A stretch of DNA of 64,000 nucleotides, taken from contig NZ_JABACI010000003.1 in NCBI RefSeq assembly GCF_012524205.1, positions 1-64,000 on the forward strand, given 5' to 3'. The notes under the pieces were generated by a model. The model was given only the letters and a program-made list of their open reading frames with translations. It had not been told where the DNA came from and made no database searches. The DNA comes from Microbacterium salsuginis. GTDB taxonomy: Bacteria; Actinomycetota; Actinomycetes; Actinomycetales; Microbacteriaceae. Below are positions 56,474 to 64,000 of this stretch, piece after piece (positions within the stretch are counted from its first letter, which is position 1; each line of letters starts with the position of its first letter). Both the position numbers and the translations under genes were made by a program.

Positions 56474-57946
56474 GTGTCGTCGAATGATGATCTAGGACGA
56501 AAGTTCGCAGGTTCGGCGGGCTGGGTCTTCGTCGAGCAATGGTCGTCGAAGCTCATCTCGCTTCTACTATTTGCGATACTCGCGCGGCTACTAACGCCGA
56601 GCGACTTCGGCCTCGTCGCATTAGCAACAACCTTCGTCGTGTTCTTGCAGGTGCTCGCAAACTCGGGCTTAGCGAACGCGCTTGTCCAAAAGAGGTCCTT
56701 GGACGAGAAAGACGCCGCAACCGTCTTCTGGACGTCCCTCGGGATATCCGTGGTCGCGTATGGGTCATTGGTCCTTGTCGCGAATCCACTGGCGGCCGCG
56801 CTCGGCGAGCCGCGACTGGGGCCGGTTCTGACTGTGATTGGGCTCTCGGTGCCGATTTCCGCCCTCTCCCGCACCCCGGCCGCGCTCTTGGCGCGGGGCT
56901 TTGGATTCAAGAAGCTCTCTCTTCGGACTATCGGAGCCAGCATCGGCGCGGCCGCGGTGGCACTGCCACTGGCGCTCTTCGGGGCTGGTGTGTGGGCGCT
57001 GGTGGCCCAGACCGTCACTGAGGCGATCATCGCTGTGGTCCTGCTTTGGGCCTCGACAACGTGGCGCCCGAGCTTCGCCTACTCGCTGACGTCCTTGCGA
57101 TCGCTCTGGCGGACCGGACTCAGTCTCCTCGGGATCGAGCTACTGGATGCGATCCAATCACAGATCGACAAGTTGCTGGTCGGGGTCTTGTACTCGACCA
57201 CCGATCTTGGAATCTATTCACTCGCGCAGCGCATCGGTCTGATGCTGCAGGAACTCACCACGACTGTCGTCTCGAGAGTCTCGCTCACGACGTTTTCTCG
57301 CGCACAGGAAGATCTCACGCGAGTCGAGAGGATCTTCCGCCAGCTAACCTTCGCCACCGCCACTCTGAGCTTCCCCGTGTTCGCGATGATCGCGGCACTT
57401 GCCACGCAGATCGTCCCGTTTGTATTTGGCCCCGGCTGGGATGCGGCGGTACCTCTCATTTGGATCATGGCCGGAGGCTGGGCCTTCGCATCTGTCGCGA
57501 CGTTCGATCGGGGGGCGCTCGTGGGGACTGGGAACGCTGGCGTCGCCCTCTGGGTGGCCTTGATCCAGAACCTCGCATCAGTCCTGTTGGTCTTCGTTTT
57601 CGCTCCCTTCGGCGTTGCAGGAATCGCGTTCTCCCGTTTCGCTCGCATCTTGACGTGGCCTGTTCGGTTATGGGCGCTCCATCGATTTATCGGACTTCAC
57701 ACGTGGCATTACGTCTGGCAAGTCCTGAAGTGTGCGCTCGCCGTAGCTCCCGCAGTTGTCGGCATTGCGATGCTTCAGACGACGCCGTGGGCCAGCGGCG
57801 AATCTGCTTTCTGGACTTTCGCTTTGCCGTTGGGCCTGGCTGGGTTCGCGCTCAGCGTAGGCCTTAACTGGGCGCTAGCGGGTGCGGAGAACCGCACCGC
57901 ACTAGCTCGCCAACTCCGCCTGATTTTCAAGAAGCGAGGTATGTGA
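56474..57946 (+). CDS. wzx: Wzx-type polysaccharide flippase
   Basis: This 490-residue membrane protein has about 14 predicted helices and the polysaccharide-transport (MOP) signature at the start: GSAGWVFVEQWSSKLISLLL, then LARLLTPSDFGLVALATTF. It should flip undecaprenyl-linked repeat units across the cytoplasmic membrane. The GTG at 56474 follows the preceding stop directly with GGGGTG upstream. Its end overlaps the second pyruvyl transferase start as TGATG. Confidence 0.92.
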   Translation: MSSNDDLGRKFAGSAGWVFVEQWSSKLISLLLFAILARLLTPSDFGLVALATTFVVFLQVLANSGLANALVQKRSLDEKDAATVFWTSLGISVVAYGSLVLVANPLAAALGEPRLGPVLTVIGLSVPISALSRTPAALLARGFGFKKLSLRTIGASIGAAAVALPLALFGAGVWALVAQTVTEAIIAVVLLWASTTWRPSFAYSLTSLRSLWRTGLSLLGIELLDAIQSQIDKLLVGVLYSTTDLGIYSLAQRIGLMLQELTTTVVSRVSLTTFSRAQEDLTRVERIFRQLTFATATLSFPVFAMIAALATQIVPFVFGPGWDAAVPLIWIMAGGWAFASVATFDRGALVGTGNAGVALWVALIQNLASVLLVFVFAPFGVAGIAFSRFARILTWPVRLWALHRFIGLHTWHYVWQVLKCALAVAPAVVGIAMLQTTPWASGESAFWTFALPLGLAGFALSVGLNWALAGAENRTALARQLRLIFKKRGM

Positions 57947-58743
57947 TGCCTGATGTCGTCCATTGGAACCCTGTTCGGTGGGGCCGCGCAAGCACTTCGG
58001 GCCTCGGTCGATGGGTGCCCGTCCGGCGCGGATTCCGCAACTTTGGAGATCTCCTTGGCCCGATGATCGTGGAGAGAATACAGAAGAAGCTTGAGCTCGG
58101 GCGTGCAGTGGCACGCAAACCTCGGCTCCTTGCCGTCGGCTCGATCATGCGTCTCGGAGAGCAAGGTGATGTCGTCTGGGGCACCGGAATAAACGGTAAG
58201 ACAGTCGACTCGGCTGTGTTCCCAAGGTTCGATGTGCGCGCCGTCCGGGGGCCTTTGACGGCGGAGGCATTGCGCAAATTCGGGAACGAAGTCCCCCACG
58301 TATTCGGTGATCCCGCTCTACTGATCCCGCACCTTTGGAGCGACCAGGAACTCGGCATTCAGCGAGGAACGGGTGGGACAGTTCTCATGCCGAACTATAA
58401 CGACGCCGAGAATTGGCCAACTGCGGCCGTCGATCCGCGGGGGAATCCGCACAAGCGCATTCAACTCCTTGCGTCGGCCAACCTCGTGGTTGCGAGTTCT
58501 CTACACGCCGTCGTCATCGCCGAAGCGTACGGCGTTCCGACGGTACTCGTTCGGTCTTCCCGCGAGCCTACGTTCAAGTACGAGGACTACTACGAGGGAA
58601 CTGGCCGACGTCTCCCTGCCATCGCGTCGGACTGGCGCTCGGGCTTAGAGGCGTCGCCCGCGCCGCCAATCGATGGTTGGGACTCGGGCAAGCTAATGTC
58701 TAGCTTTCCGTCGGACCTCTGGCTTCCGAGAACGAAGCGGTGA
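57946..58743 (+). CDS. Polysaccharide pyruvyl transferase family protein (paralogue 2)
   Basis: The 265-residue protein is a clear paralogue of the one at 53624: VHWNPV, RNFGDLLGPMIVE, VWGTGINGKT, FDVRAVRGPLTAE, FGDPALLIP, SSLHAVVIAEAYGVP, VRSSREPTFKYEDYYEG and the DLWLP/DLWTL ends align along the full length. The ATG at 57946 follows GAGGT and overlaps the flippase stop. Two related enzymes in one locus could decorate different sugars or positions. It converges with the polymerase gene across a 92-base gap that holds no recognisable element. Confidence 0.87.
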   Translation: MPDVVHWNPVRWGRASTSGLGRWVPVRRGFRNFGDLLGPMIVERIQKKLELGRAVARKPRLLAVGSIMRLGEQGDVVWGTGINGKTVDSAVFPRFDVRAVRGPLTAEALRKFGNEVPHVFGDPALLIPHLWSDQELGIQRGTGGTVLMPNYNDAENWPTAAVDPRGNPHKRIQLLASANLVVASSLHAVVIAEAYGVPTVLVRSSREPTFKYEDYYEGTGRRLPAIASDWRSGLEASPAPPIDGWDSGKLMSSFPSDLWLPRTKR

Positions 58744-58835
58744 ATCGAGCTCGGGGCCGGTTCTGGCACGTCGAGCAGAGGCTTTTCCGCGGAAGGCCAA
58801 GCGACACCGCGCTGCCGCTTGCTGCGATGTCAGTG

Positions 58836-60149
58836 TTATCCGTTCGCTACAAGGCGGTTCGCGGTCCGATGGGCGAACGTCTCAAAATGGAGTCGGCGGT
58901 ACTTCTGTGCGGCACCCATGTACCCAAGCGCGAAGAACAATAGAACCAGAAACTGCCCCCGCAGTATCCCCCAACCCGTGCCTGCGACTATGAGAATCCC
59001 TGGTGTCGCTGCCACCAGAGCAATCGCGTAGCTCTTTGCCGGCGACGAGCCAGGCAGGTTTCGAAGCGACTGCGTCATCAAGAGGATCAGTGGGATTCCA
59101 AGCAGGATGCAGCATATGAGGCCAAGCTCAGCAAGTGCCAGGAGGAACGCCGAGTGTACTGGGAGCCCGCCCGCTGCCAGACTGTCGAACCGGCCGACGA
59201 CCTCGAGATAGTTGTTCGGACCCACTCCGAGCCACAGCGTCTGCGAGATTTGCTCGATCGCCGCGGCCATGAGTCGCGGCCGCGATCCCCCATCCGGGTC
59301 GTACTGAGACCGCAGTATGAGGATGTCGACAATCGGGATCGCGACGATTATCGCAACCAGAATGACGGCAACGCGCTTGCTAAATCTGATCCCGGGGCCG
59401 AGTACCAGCCATGTACCGATCAGTATTCCAATCGCGACCGTATTGGCGCGGCTGAAAGTAAGCGCGGTCAGGACCGCCGCCGATGAAACAGTAACTACTG
59501 CCCATCGCCTCGCTGCCTTATCATCCGAGCGAGTAACGGGTAGAAGAATCATGACCAAGAGCAACATGATCTTCCCCAGGTTGCCCGAATGACCGGCAGC
59601 CCCACTCACCCGTGCGAGCTCGGTGATACCGGCCTCTACCGTTCCAACGGCGCGCACGCCCGCAAGTTGCAACACGACGAAAAGAGCGTGCCAGCCGACG
59701 ATGAAGGCGGCAACAATCGCTATGAAGCGCTCCGTAGGCAGGCCGGACTGAGCCGCTGATTGAGCTACTGCTGCCCCGACACCCCAGGCCAGGACAGCTG
59801 CTCCCCAATGTAAAACTCCGCTGAGTGTATGGGCGTCCGTTTGGCCCTGCGCGACCGCGAGCACACCTACAAACGCAAGGAACATCCAGTAAAGAACCGG
59901 AACATTCCGAACCGTCTGAACCGGAAGCGCCAGAAGCCCGCCCAGGAGTGCGAGCTGGTATGTCGCCAGCGTGATGGTGGGCGCGGCAATCGCCGTGTTC
60001 GCGGTCGCTTGTCCGAACGTAAGGAGATCAATGACGGGCAGACAGACAGCTGAAACTACGACCACAAAGCTCGCTGCGGCGCCACCGGCGCGGTGCCAGA
60101 CAATGAAAAACAGCGCCACCGCGATCCCGAGACAGATGTACGCGATCAT
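58836..60149 (-). CDS. wzy: Wzy-type O-antigen/exopolysaccharide polymerase
   Basis: This 437-residue protein has about eleven membrane helices. A large loop near residues 265-330 carries SQYDPDGGSRPRLMAA and WLGVGPNNY, the wzy_C-type signature region. It should polymerise flipped repeat units at the outer face of the membrane in the Wzx/Wzy pathway. The ATG at 60149 overlaps the upstream glycosyltransferase stop as ATGA. It is on the opposite strand to the flippase, so the locus has at least two transcription units. Confidence 0.87.
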   Translation of the reverse strand: MIAYICLGIAVALFFIVWHRAGGAAASFVVVVSAVCLPVIDLLTFGQATANTAIAAPTITLATYQLALLGGLLALPVQTVRNVPVLYWMFLAFVGVLAVAQGQTDAHTLSGVLHWGAAVLAWGVGAAVAQSAAQSGLPTERFIAIVAAFIVGWHALFVVLQLAGVRAVGTVEAGITELARVSGAAGHSGNLGKIMLLLVMILLPVTRSDDKAARRWAVVTVSSAAVLTALTFSRANTVAIGILIGTWLVLGPGIRFSKRVAVILVAIIVAIPIVDILILRSQYDPDGGSRPRLMAAAIEQISQTLWLGVGPNNYLEVVGRFDSLAAGGLPVHSAFLLALAELGLICCILLGIPLILLMTQSLRNLPGSSPAKSYAIALVAATPGILIVAGTGWGILRGQFLVLLFFALGYMGAAQKYRRLHFETFAHRTANRLVANG

Positions 60150-61123
60150 CTAAGAGCAGGTCCCGGCGTCTGGCGGACTCGTGGACTGCGTCCTTCCTTG
60201 CCTCTAGTCATTGCGAGCTCGAGCCAGCGCCGTGGTACGAGTCCAATAAGCCCGATGGCGATCGGACCGACCCCCGGAAGACGCCGTCGCTTCCAGATAC
60301 TTGACAGCACTTCCTTGACGCCCCTGCTTGATCGGGCATTCAACGCGTATCGGAGCGTCTGGGCAGCCGCGAAATCGACGAAGACTCGATCGTCGCGCAG
60401 CGCTTGTCTGGCCCAGCTCAAAGAGGACTGCCAGTCCGAGCTCGCCGAGATCGACTGGGAAGACCCTGTTTGGATCCTCACGACGACTTCGGGCACCTGA
60501 ATAAACGCAACGTCACCGCTCTCGCCTAGGCGGACGAGCCAGTCCCAGTCCTGATGACGGGGAAGATCCTCGCGCCATGGGACCCTTAACGCCAGTTCGC
60601 GAGGGCACATCAGCGTCGATGTGTACATGGATGATCGGCGGACGTTTGGTTGCCTATTTCGAAAGAGGTACTCATCGATCGGTTCGTTCGGCGCGATCAA
60701 CCGCGCCGGACCGGCTTTAGATGGAGACGAGCCGGTGTGCTTCACATGAGCGTGTCGACCGCTGACGACATACAGTCTCGGATCCCCGATGGACTCGAGC
60801 GTCTTCAGTTGGAGGCGAAGCTTAGATGGCAACCACTCGTCGTCATCGTCGAGAAACGCAACGTACCGCCCGGCGCTGGCCGCGACACCGACATTCCGTG
60901 CGTAGCCGCCGCGTCGACGCCCTCCAGTCCAGAGTGCCACGTCCGTATCGAGCCCAGTAAGGGCTTGTTCGTCTAGGGAGTCGTTCACGACGACGACTTG
61001 CACGGTCACATCCGCGTCCTGCGCCCGCACGCTCCGGATGGCACGCTCCAACTCTGGACGTCCAACGGTCGGAATGATGACCGAGACGTCGATATCACTA
61101 GCCAACCCGGGACGATTGCTCAC
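60146..61123 (-). CDS. GT2-family glycosyltransferase
   Basis: The 325-residue enzyme begins with the GT-A fold: DVSVIIPTVGRPELERAIRS, then VVVVNDS, GGYARNVGV and the metal-binding YVAFLDDDDEW. A later RHQDWDWLVRL matches the catalytic-base region common in GT2. It has no long membrane segment. It should add one sugar to the lipid-linked unit. I chose the GTG at 61123, preceded by GGGGGT. It is co-transcribed with the polymerase downstream and faces away from the UDP-glucose dehydrogenase gene. Confidence 0.9.
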   Translation of the reverse strand: MSNRPGLASDIDVSVIIPTVGRPELERAIRSVRAQDADVTVQVVVVNDSLDEQALTGLDTDVALWTGGRRRGGYARNVGVAASAGRYVAFLDDDDEWLPSKLRLQLKTLESIGDPRLYVVSGRHAHVKHTGSSPSKAGPARLIAPNEPIDEYLFRNRQPNVRRSSMYTSTLMCPRELALRVPWREDLPRHQDWDWLVRLGESGDVAFIQVPEVVVRIQTGSSQSISASSDWQSSLSWARQALRDDRVFVDFAAAQTLRYALNARSSRGVKEVLSSIWKRRRLPGVGPIAIGLIGLVPRRWLELAMTRGKEGRSPRVRQTPGPALR

Positions 61124-61291
61124 CCGCTACCCCCGCCGAATCGCTCAGCCTGTCGCACGTACGCTACGACTCCACCCTCAGCTTATCGTGATGGCCAACC
61201 ACCTCCACCGAACGATCGGCAACGTGAGGATCCAGAAGCACCTCTTCTGTCTGCTAGGAATGAGTCCGGCCCAGAACTCGATTGGATAAGC

Positions 61292-62602
61292 ATGCGTCTG
61301 TCTGTCATCGGTTGCGGATACCTCGGGGCCGTGCACGCGGCAGCGATGGCATCGATCGGGCACGAAGTGATCGGCATTGACGTCGACGAACGAAAGATCG
61401 CGACTCTTTCAAGAGGTGAGGCGCCGTTCTTCGAGCCGGGACTGCAGGAAATCCTCACCGACGGCATTGCGTCGGGGCACTTGCGGTTCACGACCGACAT
61501 GGCCGAGGCATCCGGGGCGGAAGTACACTTCGTCGGTGTCGGAACCCCGCAGCAGAAAGACGGGTATGCGGCCGACCTCTCTTACGTCAACGCCGCGATC
61601 GACGGACTGCTACCGTTCCTCTCTCCCGGGGACATCGTGGCCGGCAAGTCGACGGTTCCTGTCGGTACCGCAGCTGACCTGACACCCCGCGTCGAGGCCA
61701 CCGGTGCGACCCTGGTCTGGAACCCCGAGTTTCTTCGAGAGGGATGGGCCGTTCAGGACACGATCGACCCCGACCGTCTCGTTGTCGGCGTACCCGCGGG
61801 TGAACCTGGCGTGACCGCTGCTGGCGTGCTGCGGGAGGTATACCACCCGGCGGTGGCCAAGAACACTCCATTTATCGTGACCGATTTGGCGACGGCTGAA
61901 CTCGTGAAAGTGGCTGCGAACGCCTTCCTCGCCACGAAGATCTCGTTCATCAACGCGATGGCCGAGATCGCCGAGGTGACTGGCGCCGACGTTACCCAGC
62001 TTGCGGACGCGATCGGGCACGACTCGCGCATTGGCCGCCGCTTCCTCGGAGCCGGCATCGGGTTCGGCGGCGGTTGCCTGCCGAAGGACATCCGCGCGTT
62101 CTCCGCCCGCGCTGAGGAACTCGGACGTGGCGAGTCGGTGGCGTTCCTCCGCGAGGTCGATGCGATCAACCTCCGTCGGCGCGATCGTGCGGTCGACCTA
62201 GTCGTGGACGCGTTTGGGGGTTCCGTCTTCAAGAAGAACGTCACGGTTCTTGGCGCGGCGTTCAAACCGCACAGCGACGACATCCGCGACTCCCCCGCCC
62301 TGGACGTCGCGGTGCGACTGCACGGTCTCGGTGCTTGGGTCACGATCACCGACCCCGCGGCTCTCGAGAACGCGGAGCGCATGCACCCGCAGCTGAACTA
62401 CGTCGCAGACCGCGACGAAGCCCTGCGCGGAGCGGATGCTGTCATCATCGTCACCGAGTGGGACGAGTACCGTCGTCAACTCTCCCCTCAGCACGCGGGC
62501 GAGCTCGTGACGGGCAAAGTCATCGTGGACGGGCGGAACTGTCTCGACGCGTCAGCGTGGCGCGCGGCGGGGTGGGAGTACTACGGGATGGGACGGCCAT
62601 AG
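61292..62602 (+). CDS. UDP-glucose 6-dehydrogenase
   Basis: This 436-residue NAD-dependent enzyme oxidises UDP-glucose to UDP-glucuronate in the cytoplasm. The N-terminal Rossmann fold has VIGCGYLG (5-12). The catalytic Cys is C262 in GGGCLPKD, with K206 and N210 in ELVKVAANAF and a C-terminal FKPHSDDIRDSP block, all as in the Ugd family. The ATG at 61292 fits the family N terminus; upstream frame sequence is non-coding. It indicates that glucuronic acid is a component of the exopolysaccharide. It lies 168 bases after the divergent GT2 start. Confidence 0.95.
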   Translation: MRLSVIGCGYLGAVHAAAMASIGHEVIGIDVDERKIATLSRGEAPFFEPGLQEILTDGIASGHLRFTTDMAEASGAEVHFVGVGTPQQKDGYAADLSYVNAAIDGLLPFLSPGDIVAGKSTVPVGTAADLTPRVEATGATLVWNPEFLREGWAVQDTIDPDRLVVGVPAGEPGVTAAGVLREVYHPAVAKNTPFIVTDLATAELVKVAANAFLATKISFINAMAEIAEVTGADVTQLADAIGHDSRIGRRFLGAGIGFGGGCLPKDIRAFSARAEELGRGESVAFLREVDAINLRRRDRAVDLVVDAFGGSVFKKNVTVLGAAFKPHSDDIRDSPALDVAVRLHGLGAWVTITDPAALENAERMHPQLNYVADRDEALRGADAVIIVTEWDEYRRQLSPQHAGELVTGKVIVDGRNCLDASAWRAAGWEYYGMGRP

Positions 62603-62610
62603 CAGCGATA

Positions 62611-62784
62611 TCAAGCGATCGACCGAAGATTGCGCTGGTCAGTGTCGTCGTCGACGTCGTCCTCGCTCGCGGGCAATGGCTCTTCCTGGTCCCGACGGCG
62701 AACGATGCGCCCAACTAACAGGCCGACCGCAACGGCGACGACGACCCACACGGCGCCGACGACGATCAGGACTCCCCAGTCCAT
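62611..62784 (-). CDS. Small single-pass membrane protein, 57 residues
   Basis: The ATG at 62784 with GGGGAGT upstream is the best start; longer in-frame extensions are Arg-rich and lack coding character. The product has one membrane helix (about 5-27, VLIVVGAVWVVVAVAV), then RRRD and an acidic tail rich in Asp and Glu. No family is recognised. It converges with the UDP-glucose dehydrogenase gene with 8 bases between the stops. Confidence 0.65.
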   Translation of the reverse strand: MDWGVLIVVGAVWVVVAVAVGLLVGRIVRRRDQEEPLPASEDDVDDDTDQRNLRSIA

Positions 62785-63042
62785 CTGAACTCCCCAGCCG
62801 CTCGGGGGCCCCAGTGTCCCCCAAACGGTGGACATAGCATACGTCGCTCTGCCAGCTCCCGCTAGAGACAACACTCTGCGAGCGGTCCCGCGCCACAACC
62901 GCCGCATAGGGCCTTTGCACACCGGCGAGACCTGCGGCTAGCGGTCGTTTCTGGTTGCCGTGCTGGCCCCTTTGTTCGCCATCCTCAAGGCGCTACCTTG
63001 TGACCGAAGGCCCTGTGCACGGCGAGACGAAGGATAGACACC

Positions 63043-63405
63043 ATGAAGCAGCGTCCCCTCGGAGTGACCCTCGTCGCGATCATCGCGTGGCTGTCGGGCT
63101 TCCTGCAGATCATCGGCTCGATCATCGTGATCATCGCAGGCGTCTTCGTCACCTGGCCCGCCATCCTCGGATGGATCAGCCTGGTGATCGGCGCCGTCAC
63201 GCTCGCGGTGGGCGTCGGCCTCTGGCGCGGCAACCCCACCGCCCGCACGATCGCGACGATCGTGTTCGTCATCAACATCGTGCTCGAGGTGCTGGGCATG
63301 TTCAACGGCGAGAGCCTGTGGTCGGCGATCGCCGGCTCGGCTCTGTCGATCATTGGACTGATCCTGCTCTACACCCGCTCGGCTCGGGAGTACTTCGGCT
63401 CGTAG
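63043..63405 (+). CDS. Small four-helix membrane protein
   Basis: The 120-residue protein has four predicted membrane helices with short loops; it begins KQRPLGVTLVAIIAWLSGFL and has a central RGNPTARTIA. Actinobacterial proteins of this layout are annotated as DUF7144-like or hypothetical. AAGGATAG precedes the ATG. It lies 258 bases from the preceding small gene on the other strand and is followed by a cluster of intergenic repeats. Function is unknown. Confidence 0.8.
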   Translation: MKQRPLGVTLVAIIAWLSGFLQIIGSIIVIIAGVFVTWPAILGWISLVIGAVTLAVGVGLWRGNPTARTIATIVFVINIVLEVLGMFNGESLWSAIAGSALSIIGLILLYTRSAREYFGS

Positions 63406-63421
63406 AGGAAGGGCGGGGCGC

Positions 63422-63508
63422 ACGTTTCGTCTCGCTTCGCTCGCTCAACGAACGAAGGTGGGCGCACGCTCAACGACCGGGGGTGGGGGCTCGCTCAACG
63501 AACGAAGG
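63422..63508 (-). repeat. Degenerate cluster of GAGCGAG-type repeats
   Basis: A reverse full core (63422-63453, GTTTCGTCTCGCTTCGCTCG then CTCAACGAACGA) is followed by truncated copies near 63467-63480 and 63489-63508, each keeping only the GCTCAACGA end. It lies directly after the four-helix membrane protein gene. Confidence 0.75.
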
Positions 63509-63583
63509 GGGGCGCGCGCTCACCGAGCGGACGGGGGGACTCGGTTTCTGGGAACGCTCGGGCGGGCGTCGTAGGGTGGTGCG

Positions 63584-64000
63584 GTGACCGCTTCTCCGCT
63601 GCCTCCTTCTGCGCGCACCGCGGGTCGCATCTTCGCCTGGGTCCTCGCCGGCCTGCTCATCGCCGCCGTCGTCGCGCTCGCGTGGATCGGCGTGCGCGGG
63701 GCGCTCGCATACGGACACCTTCGCGATGCGCAGGCCGCAGCATCCGGGGTCGGCGCTCAACTCTCCGACCCGGCAGCCGCCGCCGATGTCGTCGCCGACA
63801 TCGCACCACACACCGCCGCCGCACGCGGGCTCACCTCCGACCCGGTGTGGAGGTTGGCCGAGGGCGTGCCGTGGGTCGGCCCGCAGCTCTCCGCCGTGTC
63901 GAGTGTCGCAGCGTCGCTCGACGAGATCGCCTCTACGGCCCTCGCCCCGCTGGCAGAAGCCGCATCGGGATACTCTGTCGGGGCCCTCAGCCCGCAGGGC
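63584..64000 (+). CDS. DUF4012-type membrane protein, 5' part only
   Basis: A frame open to the window edge starts at the GTG at 63584. TAGGGT (63572-63577) ends 6 bases upstream, so the mRNA is probably leaderless. The visible 139 residues contain one membrane helix (about 16-38), then a predicted extracellular helical region with DPVWRLAEGVPWVGPQL, a motif shared with DUF4012 proteins. These occur near actinobacterial exopolysaccharide genes and have no assigned biochemical role. Truncation is by the window, not a mutation. Confidence 0.75.
   Translation, partial: MTASPLPPSARTAGRIFAWVLAGLLIAAVVALAWIGVRGALAYGHLRDAQAAASGVGAQLSDPAAAADVVADIAPHTAAARGLTSDPVWRLAEGVPWVGPQLSAVSSVAASLDEIASTALAPLAEAASGYSVGALSPQG

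Overview
The window looks like chromosome from a high-GC actinobacterium, most likely a Microbacteriaceae member close to Microbacterium. This is inferred from strongly GC-rich third codon positions, many ATGA or GTGA translational overlaps, several TANNNT boxes 6 nt from a start codon (leaderless mRNAs), the rplM-rpsI-glmM order, and a recurrent intergenic repeat with the core GTTGAGCGAGCGAAGCGAGA. The first ~80 bases are long G and C runs and look like a contig edge. No tRNA, rRNA, CRISPR, phage or transposase gene was seen.

Region 1 (about 0.2-20 kb) is a glycan-utilisation locus on the minus strand. A LacI-family regulator (14022-15059) precedes a compact operon: solute-binding lipoprotein, two ABC permeases, a YesL-like membrane protein, a GH36 alpha-galactosidase, two GH43-type enzymes and a D-2-hydroxyacid dehydrogenase. 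A large secreted lyase-like protein with discoidin modules follows. Near-identical 18-bp LacI-type palindromes sit before the regulator, the transporter operon and the lyase, so all three probably form one regulon. A universal stress protein and a separately controlled PL11 rhamnogalacturonan lyase follow.

Region 2 (20-31 kb) holds a Pro-Glu-repeat membrane protein, small proteins, a DksA-type zinc-finger protein, a SipW-type signal peptidase cassette (TasA-like protein, peptidase, LPPTG protein, choice-of-anchor G-like protein), then glmM-rpsI-rplM and an OBAP-family protein.

Region 3 (30.6-47.7 kb) is envelope biology. It contains a 2300-residue repeat-built surface protein with an LAATG-type anchor, whose upstream region carries an unusual set of stem-loops. 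A divergent operon encodes a beta-helix exported protein, a lipoprotein, a Tat-exported DyP peroxidase and an MFS transporter. It runs into a convergent MalT/LuxR-type regulator. Two CPBP membrane proteases and a small LPATG protein follow.

Region 4 (47.7-62.6 kb) is an exopolysaccharide locus: tyrosine phosphatase, Wzz-type tyrosine autokinase, initiating sugar transferase, two pyruvyl-transferase paralogues, GT4 and GT2 glycosyltransferases, a beta-propeller protein, Wzx flippase, Wzy polymerase and UDP-glucose dehydrogenase. Base composition is visibly lower in GC from about 51.5 to 60 kb, and a degraded gene fragment lies inside, so horizontal exchange is likely. The window ends with small membrane proteins and the start of a DUF4012-type protein.
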